Shown: positions 23,225 through 31,095, counted from the stretch's first letter. The stretch is DNA of 32,880 nt from Acidilobaceae archaeon (GCA_028276165.1 JAPYWV010000009.1:1-32880), one strand, 5' to 3'. Notes: generated from the letters alone by a model not told the origin. A program made the numbers and translations.

Positions 23225-23509
23225 GTGAGCGCGAAGGCTGTCCAGGACGCGGTGCAGGCCGCAACGTTAGTGGTGATTTTCTTCATAGTGCTGGGGGTAG
23301 CCTACTTTGTCGGGAGACAGTTCAAGGCACTCGGGCTCCCGTGGCCCAGTGCCCTTGACACAGCACTGTCAGTATTAGTCGGCTTCGTCGAGCTGGTAAT
23401 GACGCTATACGACATAAGGGGGCTGGTCGCGCCCATCGCCATATTTATAATCATCACAATCATAATACTGTTCGCCCTCGGAGGGATATTCAGGGAGGCC
23501 GGGAGGTAG
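23225..23509 (+). CDS. Small three-helix membrane protein, unrecognised
   Basis: A 94-residue protein with hydrophobic segments at about 12-29, 45-62 and 69-89 (PIAIFIIITIIILFALGGIF). Short polar ends and no motif. GTG 23225 begins MSAKAVQDAVQAA, an amphipathic start. It shares the GC-rich composition of its neighbours and follows a possible operator-like inverted repeat. Small size and GC content are reminiscent of accessory-element membrane genes; the function is not readable. Confidence 0.5.
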   Translation: MSAKAVQDAVQAATLVVIFFIVLGVAYFVGRQFKALGLPWPSALDTALSVLVGFVELVMTLYDIRGLVAPIAIFIIITIIILFALGGIFREAGR

Positions 23510-23708
23510 CCGGCCCTCCCGACCCCAGCCTCAACCCCGCACCTCCTCCCCCCTCCTGCAACCCCCTCTATGGCCGGCGGATAGCTGTTGGGAGCTCTAA
23601 CACAACCACCCTCCCAGGCTCCCGGGCCTACAGCCTCCCTAGGCCTGTTGCCTTTAAGCTCTACAGCTGTAGTGGGGTAGGAGAGGGGTTGGAGGCGCGG
23701 ATGGGGGT

Positions 23709-24554
23709 ATGAGGGATCCTGAGGCTCAGATGCTGGTTGGTTTCCTGGGGAGTAGGGGTGACCTGGGCTTCTGCATACTGGAGTACCCGCTGGACGTTTT
23801 CCTCGATGCCGGGCTGTGCAGGAGGCACAGATCTCTTCTCACTATGAGCCAGCTCCTTAGCAGGATCGACGCGGTGTGCTTCGAGGGCGTGGAGGAGCTG
23901 TCCCGGAGGCTCGGAGTGAGGATAGTCAGGTCTAATGATGTGGGCGGTGTAGTGTGCGACGCCCTAGAGGGGTCTAGGGCGGTCAACGTGATAGAGGCGA
24001 AGAGGGAGCTGAACAGGCAGGTCTTAGGAGACATACTCTTCGACATCTGGGTGGTGAGCACTTACAGCCCGGAGCTCCTGGGCAGAACCAGGTTCCACGT
24101 CGTGGTGGGGAGCGTCGAGCCCGGGAAGTACCTGGAGATGGCCTACAGGCTGGGGGTGGAGGTTCACGTGGTGGAAGAGGGGCGTCAACTCTTCCTAAGG
24201 GACGTGTGCGGTAGTATCACGAGGGGCGTCTTCATCCTATGCATTGAGGCCTCCGACGTCGCCAAGATCGAGTCGATAAGCGGTTTGATAAGCGGGCGCG
24301 ATGCGAAGCCCGCCCCGACCCCGTTGAAGCTCGAAAACGCCGAGGTGATCATGATCTACGAGGGGTCCAAGCCGCCCAGGTGCAGGTATAGCGTGAGGGG
24401 GGAGGCCGTAGAGATATACGAGTGCAACAAGCCAGTCACGGTCATCATATACAGCCGTGAGAGCGGGGGCGAGTGCAACTACGTCACCCTACGGAAAGAG
24501 GCGAGCAAGCCGTTAGACTTGTGGCTCCAGTCAAAAGACCCTCAGAGCTTCTAG
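23709..24554 (+). CDS. Unrecognised protein with a PD-(D/E)xK nuclease-like motif
   Basis: A 281-residue soluble protein of high GC (39 of 60 bases in 24121-24180). The centre reads VVCDALEGSRAVNVIEAKRE: Asp84, then Glu96-x-Lys98 on a hydrophobic strand, followed by a helix (NRQVLGDILFDIW), which is the order of a PD-(D/E)xK nuclease core with its orthogonal helix. The helix has LGDIL where many family members carry Gln. The C-terminal 80 residues are beta-rich with four cysteines (CRYS, YECN, CNY). The N-terminal 60 residues have further cysteines. I do not recognise the full-length family; nuclease function is inferred from the motif only. Start at 23709, eight residues before a second candidate Met. 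Confidence 0.5.
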   Translation: MRDPEAQMLVGFLGSRGDLGFCILEYPLDVFLDAGLCRRHRSLLTMSQLLSRIDAVCFEGVEELSRRLGVRIVRSNDVGGVVCDALEGSRAVNVIEAKRELNRQVLGDILFDIWVVSTYSPELLGRTRFHVVVGSVEPGKYLEMAYRLGVEVHVVEEGRQLFLRDVCGSITRGVFILCIEASDVAKIESISGLISGRDAKPAPTPLKLENAEVIMIYEGSKPPRCRYSVRGEAVEIYECNKPVTVIIYSRESGGECNYVTLRKEASKPLDLWLQSKDPQSF

Positions 24555-24589
24555 ACATTAAAGCGGAGATTCTACGTCATGTAAACCCT

Positions 24590-24835
24590 CCAACAGGTTG
24601 TGGTGAAGGGGTTACTAAAGTTTGTTGTAAGGTGTTTCCCCTAGCATCCAGTTTTAAGATTCAAGTGGAGCTCCTGAATCCCCATGGGGGGTGTTGGGGT
24701 CCTCCTACGACTACAGAGTAAACTCTATGGGTTGAAAGCATGCCAGCAAACGGAATGAAGATGAGAGGGAACTCTGTTGGGTCAGACCCCTTTGGTTGTA
24801 GCCGATCTCTAGATAGGACATTAGGTTTACATATT
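24590..24835 (+). other. Gene-free stretch, possible 3' relic of another TnpB-type element
   Basis: The gap 24555-24867 has no intact gene. In one frame, broken by a TAA at about 24718, the translation includes ELLNPHGGCWGPP, then TLWVES and GMKMRGNSVGSDPFG. Short tails with NPHG and a basic RGN-type end are reminiscent of C termini of crenarchaeal TnpB proteins, and the composition differs from the GC-rich gene before it. The resemblance is from memory and is weak. Confidence 0.25.
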
Positions 24836-24867
24836 TAGTTCTACCGTACTATTATCTTAGTGGTTTA

Positions 24868-25101
24868 ATGAGTGTTTTTAGTGTTAAGCTTAGGAAGGAT
24901 GTTAAGGGGAGGATGGATAGGTATAAGGGTAGGGTTAACTGAGCTGATGAGGTGAGGAGGTTTACAGAGGATAATAGGTTGAGGGTGCTGGAGGCAGAGG
25001 ATAACATTAGGAGGGTTGTTGAGGAGCTCTCAAGGATACCCTTAGAGTCTCCTAGGGGTTCCTCTGTCGCCTCTGTGAGGGAGGATCGTGAGAGTCGTTG
25101 A
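24868..25101 (+). pseudogene. vapB: VapB-like antitoxin gene broken by an in-frame stop
   Basis: From ATG 24868 the frame gives FSVKLRKDVKGRMDRYKGRVN, a stop (TGA 24940-24942), then ADEVRRFTEDN and a charged helical tail to TGA 25099-25101. Crenarchaeal VapB antitoxins read RVNW(S/A)EEIRRF here, so the stop replaces the expected Trp codon TGG by one base. Without it the protein would have 77 residues, a normal VapB size with a strand-helix-helix DNA-binding start and a toxin-binding tail. The frame overlaps the downstream vapC start, the usual TA arrangement. As read, only a 24-residue peptide is made, unless translation restarts downstream. Confidence 0.75.
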
Positions 25102-25472
25102 CGCACCTGTGCTAGCTGTGTTTACTAGAAAGGAGCCTGGGTGGGAGAGGCTAGCTGAAGTCGTGAAAATGTGTAACCGTGGATCTAGCCGTGAAGGAGG
25201 TGTTAAACACGATATGGAGGGATTACCATGTTAGGAGAACCATTAGCTTAGACACGGCCATGAGGCTACAACAAGTACTATCATCAATGACCGGTATTAA
25301 CATCCCGCTAGAACCCGAAGACAAGTATGTATCGAGAGCGTTTGAAATAGCGGCAAAGACCGGTATAACCGTCTATGACATACTATACACGGTATTAGCT
25401 GTGGAGAAGAACACGCTATTAGCCACACTCTACGAAACTTTCTTCCTTGATCTCCGCATCTTTCAGCTTTAG
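25088..25472 (+). pseudogene. vapC: VapC-like PIN-domain toxin gene with a frameshift
   Basis: The first part from GTG 25088 reads VVDAPVLAVFTRKEPGWERLAEVVK, the start of a PIN toxin with its first Asp. The rest lies in another frame (25170-25472): TVDLAVKEVLNTIWRDY with the second acidic residue (Glu) and TGITVYDILYTVLA with the third (Asp). Deleting one A from the AAAA run at 25166-25169 joins them smoothly into about 127 residues, a normal VapC. The C-terminal end is unusual: where the family has LLTLDEKL, this one reads LLATLYETFFLD, so the fourth acidic residue is absent. With the antitoxin also broken, this looks like a decaying module. Confidence 0.75.
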
Positions 25473-25561
25473 TACACTTTATTACTCTGAGCTCTTTGTT
25501 GTCATCTTTGAGCGTTGTTAGGGTGTAGTGATGATTATGTGCGTTTAGTGGGGGGTTTAAC

Positions 25562-25572
25562 GGTATAAATAA
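25562..25572 (+). promoter_or_regulatory. TATA box of the 527-residue restriction-like gene
   Basis: GGTATAAATAA is a near-ideal archaeal TATA box, about 40 bases before GTG 25610, so the gene has its own promoter and is not just read through from vapBC. Confidence 0.5.
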
Positions 25573-25609
25573 TTTTCCTATATCTTAGGGTTCGGTAGGG
25601 TGTTAGTCT

Positions 25610-27193
25610 GTGAGGGTTCCACAGTATAAGGTTAACGTGCACGTTGCAGAGTTTCTAAGCAGAATGGGCTTGAGTATTAGAGCTGAGGAGGTGTACAGGA
25701 CCCCTGTAAGGGGTGTTCGAATTCCTGATTTCACGTTATTACACCCGCTAGTGGGCCCAATGCTAGGTGAGGCTGAGGTTGGCGAGTCAGAGTACGATCC
25801 TGAGGCCGTGGAGAGGTTGAGGCGTAGGGTTGAGGGGAGGTTTGGTGATGTCCTGTTTAAAGGCTATGATTTCATCCTACTGCTCATCTATAGACTGGAG
25901 GATCTAGAGAGGCTTGCTGGGCTGGAGGAGCACAGGGTAGGAGAGGCGGTAGGCGGGGTTAACCTCGGTGTAGGTTTAGCTGTTAGAGGTGATGTCTTCG
26001 GACTCGGGAGCCACTACATAAACTACTACGGGGTGCCGGTGGAGGTTAAAGACATACCCGTGGTGTTAGACAAGCTTATACTCGAATTCTACTCCCACCT
26101 GCAGAGGGCATCACCTCAGGTTAGGGTGAGGATTAAAGATCTAGTCGAGGGCCTGGAGAGCATTATAAACGTTTATGCAAGCAACCTAGCGAGGAGCTTC
26201 ACGGACAAAGAGGATCTAGAGGAGGGCCTCGTAGAGAGATTCTATGACAACCTCTACAGGCTTATAGCCTTTAGGAGACCTGAGCTACTTAGATTCCACT
26301 TAGAGGTGATCAGCAGAAACAGTGTTAGGCTGGGAGAGCTCTTCGAAGTAGGGAGCATCATAGACCACACCACAGGGCTACACGTTACTAGGAGGGATGA
26401 GAGGGTTAGCGCGATCCACGAGCAACCAGCACTCTGGGGTTCCGGTGATAAGCTTGGCATCAAAACTGTAATGGTGGACAGGGCCCCCTGGAAGGTAGGC
26501 GTCGTACGTGAGAGCGATGTTAGGGTCAAATACTGGTCCCCTAGACAGACCTTCTATACAGCCAACCTCTTCGTGTTAAGGAGAGGCCAGCTGGATACAC
26601 AGTATGTTCTGGCCGTTAACGTGGGGGAGGCTAGTGTGTCAAACGAGTGGTGGCCTCTAAGGGCTAAAGCTGAACGGGGGGATCCACATCTGGTTGAAAA
26701 GCTCCTCGTATACATGAATAGCACGTTTGGATTCCTCTACCTCCTCGGGGAGCGCCTGGAGACAGAGGGTCTCTGGGTCGAATACAAGAAGCAACATATG
26801 TCGAGCATGATACTACCCGATCTAAGGCTCGCACCACCCCCATCCAGCGATGTCCTAGAAGCCCTTGGGAAACCCATGTCTAGGTTTAAGGAGTACCTGG
26901 AGGCTACAGCTAGGCTTAGTGAGAGGAGCGGTAAACCCTGGTATGAGGTTGCAGAGGAGCTCGTAAAGAGTGAAGGCGGGCTATCAACTAGAGCGAGGCT
27001 AGACCTAGAGGTCTACAGGTGGCTAAGGGAGGTATTCAAGGTAGAACCGCCGGCAAACCTCTATGCCATCCTATGGGATGAGGTGGTCGTGCTAAAGAAG
27101 GTAATGAAGGGTAGTGGAGGAGGGGAGGTTATAGAGGATAAAGTGGAAGGTGGGAGCACTGAGAGGCATGCTTCGCTAGATAGATGGTTTTAA
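25610..27193 (+). CDS. Restriction-like protein: nuclease-like N terminus, type IIG-like recognition region, no methyltransferase
   Basis: A 527-residue soluble protein. The N terminus reads GVRIPDFTLLHP, then MLGEAEVGESE: Asp40 and Glu54-x-Glu56, the spacing of a PD-(D/E)xK core with Glu for the usual Lys. The middle (about 150-250) is helical. From about 270 it resembles the C-terminal recognition region of type IIG and Eco57I/PglX-like enzymes: WSPRQTFYTANLFVLRR, YVLAVNV, SNEWWPLRAKA, then LLVYMNSTFGFLYLLGERLE and LWVEYKKQHMSSMILPDL, the last two matching their usual NSSL...G.GxLxxxKxxLxxLPxP logic. No SAM-binding or NPPY motif is present. A stand-alone DNA-reading nuclease, or the restriction half of a split system, are possible. 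Promoter and strong reading frame argue that it is active. Confidence 0.6.
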   Translation: MRVPQYKVNVHVAEFLSRMGLSIRAEEVYRTPVRGVRIPDFTLLHPLVGPMLGEAEVGESEYDPEAVERLRRRVEGRFGDVLFKGYDFILLLIYRLEDLERLAGLEEHRVGEAVGGVNLGVGLAVRGDVFGLGSHYINYYGVPVEVKDIPVVLDKLILEFYSHLQRASPQVRVRIKDLVEGLESIINVYASNLARSFTDKEDLEEGLVERFYDNLYRLIAFRRPELLRFHLEVISRNSVRLGELFEVGSIIDHTTGLHVTRRDERVSAIHEQPALWGSGDKLGIKTVMVDRAPWKVGVVRESDVRVKYWSPRQTFYTANLFVLRRGQLDTQYVLAVNVGEASVSNEWWPLRAKAERGDPHLVEKLLVYMNSTFGFLYLLGERLETEGLWVEYKKQHMSSMILPDLRLAPPPSSDVLEALGKPMSRFKEYLEATARLSERSGKPWYEVAEELVKSEGGLSTRARLDLEVYRWLREVFKVEPPANLYAILWDEVVVLKKVMKGSGGGEVIEDKVEGGSTERHASLDRWF

Positions 27194-27246
27194 CGGGGTT
27201 AATAGCCGTCCATGTTTATAGGAGATGAGGTGGGTGTGGTTCGGCA

Positions 27247-28005
27247 GTGTTTTTAAGCCTTAGGGGCTTAGCGAAGCCAACCTCAACGTATGTAATCGTA
27301 GGGTTACTAGTAGCCCTGCTGGTTTTAGGCTTAGTCTACTTTTATAGAGTTCATAGGGGGGTTGTTGATGTCGGCCCGACTCCTAAACCTGAGGTTGGAG
27401 GGGAAGCTGTACCCCCCACTCCGGTTCCCACGGTGTCAGGGGGAGTACCTGAGGTTGATTGGAGCGAGCTTAGGAGGGTTATCTGGGAGCATCCACTAGC
27501 ACACCAGCTTAGACTTGATCTCGCGCTAGAGGAGAGGCTACCTCCCGATTGTATAAGGTATAGGTATAGGGAGCCCACGTGGATCACCGTAGATTATATG
27601 GGGTTGAGGGCTCTGATACCTGTAGTTGAGGTGTTGTTCTGCACCTACATAGACCCCGAGACTGGAGCCTACACTTATAGGATCCCCCAGATCCAGGTTA
27701 CCACTAGGCCTGGTTTCAACCTAGCAGGTGTACCTCCCGAGTTTAGCGATACTATATTGAAGGTTGTAGAACTTGTAGAGGGTCATGTTAGGAGGATATC
27801 CGGTAGGCCTGAGAAGGTAGGGTTGGTAGCCTTGGTAGATGATAGGGTTAGCGGTGTTAGGGAGGCTTATGTTGTAGCGGTGGTAGGAGGGGGGCGTTTT
27901 GGGTTCAAAGTGGATCTGACAACGTGGAGTATGAGGTTCTGGTTTAAGGAGGGTTGGCTTGGCAGAGGTGATCTACTAGTATGGCTGGGCATATGGGAGG
28001 GCTAG
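27247..28005 (+). CDS. Membrane-anchored protein with a Pro-rich linker, unrecognised
   Basis: A 252-residue protein. The N-terminal hydrophobic segment (about 14-33, STYVIVGLLVALLVLGLVYF) is followed by a proline- and valine-rich linker (about 42-67, with PTPKPEV and PPTPVPTV), then a soluble domain of mixed alpha/beta character (about 70-252) placed outside the cell. The domain has two cysteines, one in PPDCIRYRYRE and one in VLFCTYIDPETG, that might form a disulfide. No catalytic motif. It starts 54 bases after the restriction-like gene, GTG 27247 being the only start after a stop, so the two may be co-transcribed; a functional tie is speculative. Confidence 0.65.
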   Translation: MFLSLRGLAKPTSTYVIVGLLVALLVLGLVYFYRVHRGVVDVGPTPKPEVGGEAVPPTPVPTVSGGVPEVDWSELRRVIWEHPLAHQLRLDLALEERLPPDCIRYRYREPTWITVDYMGLRALIPVVEVLFCTYIDPETGAYTYRIPQIQVTTRPGFNLAGVPPEFSDTILKVVELVEGHVRRISGRPEKVGLVALVDDRVSGVREAYVVAVVGGGRFGFKVDLTTWSMRFWFKEGWLGRGDLLVWLGIWEG

Positions 28006-28056
28006 TGTGAAACCAGCCCGGGGGATTTAAGGGTGCTGTTTACCAACGCTATCGTT

Positions 28057-29022
28057 CTACTTTCTCCTTGTTAAGAGCACCCATGCTACTACTATGGCTA
28101 CTAGGGCTACGGCTATCAGTAGAGCTAAAGGTACGGGGGTTGTCGTGTGTTGAGTTTCAACGGAGGGGGATTCCATCGTGGAGTGAGCTTCAGTTGTAGT
28201 GCCTAGCTTGGGTGAGGATATTGATATGGAGTATACTGCCCATAACCCCTCCCATTCGCCTTCACTTTCAACTATCTTACTTCCTGGTATGTATAGGCTT
28301 CTGCCGTCGAACGCCATCTTACCGAAGGGTATGGGGAATATTATTGCGTTCTCCTCTAACACCAGTCTACCAATATCGTTTAGATTCTTGTCGAAGACTT
28401 CTAGGGTTAGCTTGGAGCGTGGCATCCCAGTCCTCTCTTCAAGGGAGTACTCTATGGTTGTAACGTATAGGTAGCCGTTGGAGTAGAGGAGTTTGTAAAC
28501 CATACGGCCCGGCATCTCCTTTAAAGCTACCTTATTCCCGTTCATGTCGTACCTGGCTATGAACCCGGACATGTTATACTCGGATACAAGCCTAACACCT
28601 CCTAGGTATGCATAGCCATCCTCATCGAAGCCTATTGTGAGGGCTACACTCCTATTATCCCCACTTATGACCTTTACGAGGTTTAAGTCTAAGTCCAGTA
28701 TCTCTATTCTAAACCCACTTGCGAGGTGGAGGAGGAAGAACTGACCTCCGACAACCCAGAGGTGCCTGGTTACCGGGTTAACAGCTATACTGTAGACCTC
28801 GGATCTAGAGGTAGCGTTCGAAGTGTACTTTTTAACAAACGCTAGGTTACCAGCATCTAGCTTTAAGACAATCCACCTGTAGGCTTCTCCTACACGCTCA
28901 AACCCTGCAACGTACAAGTGGTTACCATGGGATGTGATAGCTGTTAAACCTCCTCCAAACTCGGGTCTATAGCCTTTCGGGACTACTATCATTGGAGAGC
29001 TTAAACTAAGGTCTGATACCAT
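28057..29022 (-). CDS. C-terminal part of a split surface protein: beta-propeller-like repeats and a membrane anchor
   Basis: A 321-residue frame with repeated strand motifs such as GNHLYVAGF, VNPVTRHLWVVGG, DEDGYAYLGGV and SNGYLYVTTIEY, spaced about 45-50 residues apart as in beta-propeller or NHL-type surface proteins. A Thr/Ser-rich stretch (about 275-294) and a C-terminal hydrophobic helix (PLALLIAVALVAIVVAWVLL) with positive tail form a stalk and anchor. It lacks a signal peptide. Its ATG overlaps the stop of the upstream frame (29022..29414), which does carry a signal segment and one matching repeat. I read the two as one gene with a one-base frameshift near 29041-29048; then the start at 29022 is only nominal. 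Ligand unknown. Confidence 0.65.
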   Translation of the reverse strand: MVSDLSLSSPMIVVPKGYRPEFGGGLTAITSHGNHLYVAGFERVGEAYRWIVLKLDAGNLAFVKKYTSNATSRSEVYSIAVNPVTRHLWVVGGQFFLLHLASGFRIEILDLDLNLVKVISGDNRSVALTIGFDEDGYAYLGGVRLVSEYNMSGFIARYDMNGNKVALKEMPGRMVYKLLYSNGYLYVTTIEYSLEERTGMPRSKLTLEVFDKNLNDIGRLVLEENAIIFPIPFGKMAFDGRSLYIPGSKIVESEGEWEGLWAVYSISISSPKLGTTTEAHSTMESPSVETQHTTTPVPLALLIAVALVAIVVAWVLLTRRK

Positions 29023-29414
29023 TATGCCATGTGCAAAGCTCCAGGATCAGCGTACAGCCTATCTCCAACTATAACACAGTCAGCTAGTGGATCGAAACCT
29101 GGACTCCAGTACCCGGCTATGGAGCCGTTTGACTTAAACCTCATTTCAACCCTGAGGTATGCACCGCGGCTATCGAAGGCGAAACCCTGAACTCCAACAA
29201 CGTATATGAGATCCCCGGCCTCGCATACAGCTGTAGCGTGGTCGAGCTCACGCGTAGGGTTACTAAGAGCTACCCAGTTAACCCTCATGGCTAGACTTTG
29301 AGCTTCAGCATCTAGAGAGCATTGTATAACCAGACATAGGACTAGGAGGAGTGCTACGGATACGATTAGCACACTCCCATAACCATGAATGGCTGGGAGC
29401 CCCACCGTTAACAC
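29022..29414 (-). CDS. N-terminal part of the split surface protein: signal segment and first repeats
   Basis: A 130-residue frame with a signal/anchor segment (about 14-33, VLIVSVALLLVLCLVIQCSL) followed by HATAVCEAGDLIYVVGVQGF and DCVIVGDRLYADP, the same strand pattern as the downstream frame. It ends at TAA 29022-29024, which overlaps the next ATG (TAATG). At GATCCTGGAGC (complement of 29038-29048) a one-base slip backward would continue into the downstream frame as WSFAHGIMVSDL. A single protein of about 450 residues with signal, propeller, stalk and anchor makes better biological sense than two parts, one without a signal. Frameshift mutation, recoding or sequence error all remain possible. 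Confidence 0.6.
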   Translation of the reverse strand: MLTVGLPAIHGYGSVLIVSVALLLVLCLVIQCSLDAEAQSLAMRVNWVALSNPTRELDHATAVCEAGDLIYVVGVQGFAFDSRGAYLRVEMRFKSNGSIAGYWSPGFDPLADCVIVGDRLYADPGALHMA

Positions 29415-29626
29415 CCTAAACCTCCATGCTCTCCCACATTTATAAACTTTTAAAGCCTGCTATCCTTCTAGCCCTGCATGGTAATGATATTCAGGTGATG
29501 TGCAACAGATAGCCTGCATGCCCTTAGTTGAAACGCTAGCTAGGAGGATGCCTTCCCGGGTGAGCGCTTCGCAGGCTCTAGATCACACTCATACTGGGGG
29601 GTGGTTGAGTGGTGGTCTACACTCTC

Positions 29627-30277
29627 TTAGAAGAGCTCGTTTACAAGAGCTTGTATGTAAGCTCCCGCTAAGAGTGCCCATGTTACCGCTTGTATTGCTA
29701 CCCCGAATATGTAAATGGGGATTCCAACCTGTGATATTAGGAGGAGCGTTGCCCCGGTTAGTACTAGTAGTGCTCCAACTAGACCCGACATCCCAGCCAT
29801 CATGAACCCGTATTCCTGTGAGAGCTCCGCCAGCTCCCTCAGTGATTTAAACCACATTATAGATCCTATGAGCCCGGCTACAGCGTTGGGTATGAATATA
29901 GCTGCTATAAGGCTTGGGTACGCCTCTACTATCATGTAGAGCCCTCCTTTAACGCGGAACATTATGTACAGCATATCCCATAAAACCCCACTAACCACCA
30001 AAACCCCTATAGCTGATATGAGGCCTAAAGTCCACATCGTGGCCCCAGCTAGAGCTTGCTTAAACACAACACTACTCCCCAGCGCGTGTGACATAGAGTA
30101 GAGGGAGGCTAAGACTAGGAAGACCCCTAAGGCTGAAGCTGGGAGAGCTGAGATAGGGGTGGCAAACCAGGAGATTAGGAGGTTGATGGTGAGCCCGAAA
30201 GCTGCGATCAGAGAGCCGATAGACCCTGCTACGAGGCCTGACAGCCACCAGAACCCCGGCATGGCGGGGGGAAACAC
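29627..30277 (-). CDS. Second DUF996-like membrane protein
   Basis: A 216-residue protein with about six hydrophobic segments and the same layout as the gene at 22398: a first helix pair, GVFLVLASLYSMSHALGSSVVFKQALAGA, a long middle pair, then IMWFKSLRELAELSQEYGFMMAG and two final helices. Sequence identity to the GC-rich paralogue looks low, so they are old or separately acquired family members. GTG 30277 is the start, about 30 bases behind a strong TATA box, implying a leaderless or nearly leaderless mRNA. The gap 29415-29626 beyond it shows nothing. Confidence 0.7.
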   Translation of the reverse strand: MFPPAMPGFWWLSGLVAGSIGSLIAAFGLTINLLISWFATPISALPASALGVFLVLASLYSMSHALGSSVVFKQALAGATMWTLGLISAIGVLVVSGVLWDMLYIMFRVKGGLYMIVEAYPSLIAAIFIPNAVAGLIGSIMWFKSLRELAELSQEYGFMMAGMSGLVGALLVLTGATLLLISQVGIPIYIFGVAIQAVTWALLAGAYIQALVNELF

Positions 30278-30301
30278 CCTGCTAGCTATGATTATTCAAA
30301 G

Positions 30302-30311
30302 CTTATATAAA
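30302..30311 (-). promoter_or_regulatory. TATA box of the second DUF996-like gene
   Basis: On the minus strand GTTTATATAA lies about 25-30 bases before GTG 30277, the position expected when transcription starts at or near the start codon. Nothing else is seen in the gap up to 30563. Confidence 0.5.
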
Positions 30312-30563
30312 CCATTTGTCTGAAGGGGAAAAGCCTGATGGGATCCACGCTCTGCCTTGCCCTCTAAAACCTTCTTCCTCACGGTTTCAAGTGTATTCAC
30401 CTCACCGCTTAGAGCTATGCTGGGATCTGGAGGACCTCACTGTGTTGCATTAGATGGTGCAACGATCATGTTAGCGTGCTTCTAGGGCTAGGATTACACC
30501 TCATCTATTAAGGGTGAGCCTTGTACATATGGTTTTTCTTAACCGCCCTCTCATAGGGGTTTA

Positions 30564-31095
30564 TTGGTTGTACGTATGCCCTTGAAGGTCGGGGATAGGG
30601 CTCCAGATTTTGAGCTCTACGATACGGAGTTTAGGCTCGTTAGGCTTAGCGATCTCCTAGCTCAGGGTAGGGTTGTCATCCTGACGTTCTTCCCTAAAGC
30701 TTTTACACCTGGCTGTACGAGGCAGATGTGTGCTTTCAGGGATGGGGATGGCTTTGCTTGAGAAGGCTAACGCCATTGTTGTTGGGATAAGCGTTGACGA
30801 CCCCTCGACTTTGAAGAAGTTTAAGGAGGTGAATAGGCTTAACTTCATGCTCTTAAGCGATTACAAGAGGGAGGTTATAAGGTTGTACGATGTCTACCAC
30901 GACCTACTCCCACTCCCGATAGCAGGTAAGCTCAGAGAGAGGATGATGTTTGCCAGGAGAGCCGTCTTCATACTAACACCCCCAGAGGGTAGGGTGGCAT
31001 ATGCCTGGACATCTAGATTCTCACTTCTCCAACCTGATTACGACGAGGTTGTTAGAGTGGCTAACGAGATCTCATCAAAGCTTCCCAAGGCCTAA
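30564..31095 (+). pseudogene. Peroxiredoxin (AhpC/TSA family) gene with a one-base frameshift
   Basis: Thiol peroxidase that reduces H2O2 and alkyl peroxides. The first frame (ATG 30576, or TTG 30564) reads KVGDRAPDFELYDTEFRLV and TFFPKAFTPGCTRQMCAFRDG, with the peroxidatic Cys in TPGCT, and stops at TGA 30759-30761. The second frame continues the family pattern: MALLEKANAIVVGISVDDP, RLNFMLLSDYKREVIRLYDV, FARRAVFILTPPEGRVAYAW, ending at 31095. Removing one G from the GGGG run at 30744-30747 joins them without loss into about 172 residues, a normal length. As read, the product would lack most of the fold. Homopolymer sequencing error is a real alternative to a true pseudogene. Confidence 0.8.

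Noticed and set aside
21744-24600. Integrated element bounded by a duplicated tRNA-Thr 3' end
   Set aside because: No second copy of the T-arm and acceptor sequence and no integrase gene were found in the window, so only the composition change is reported.
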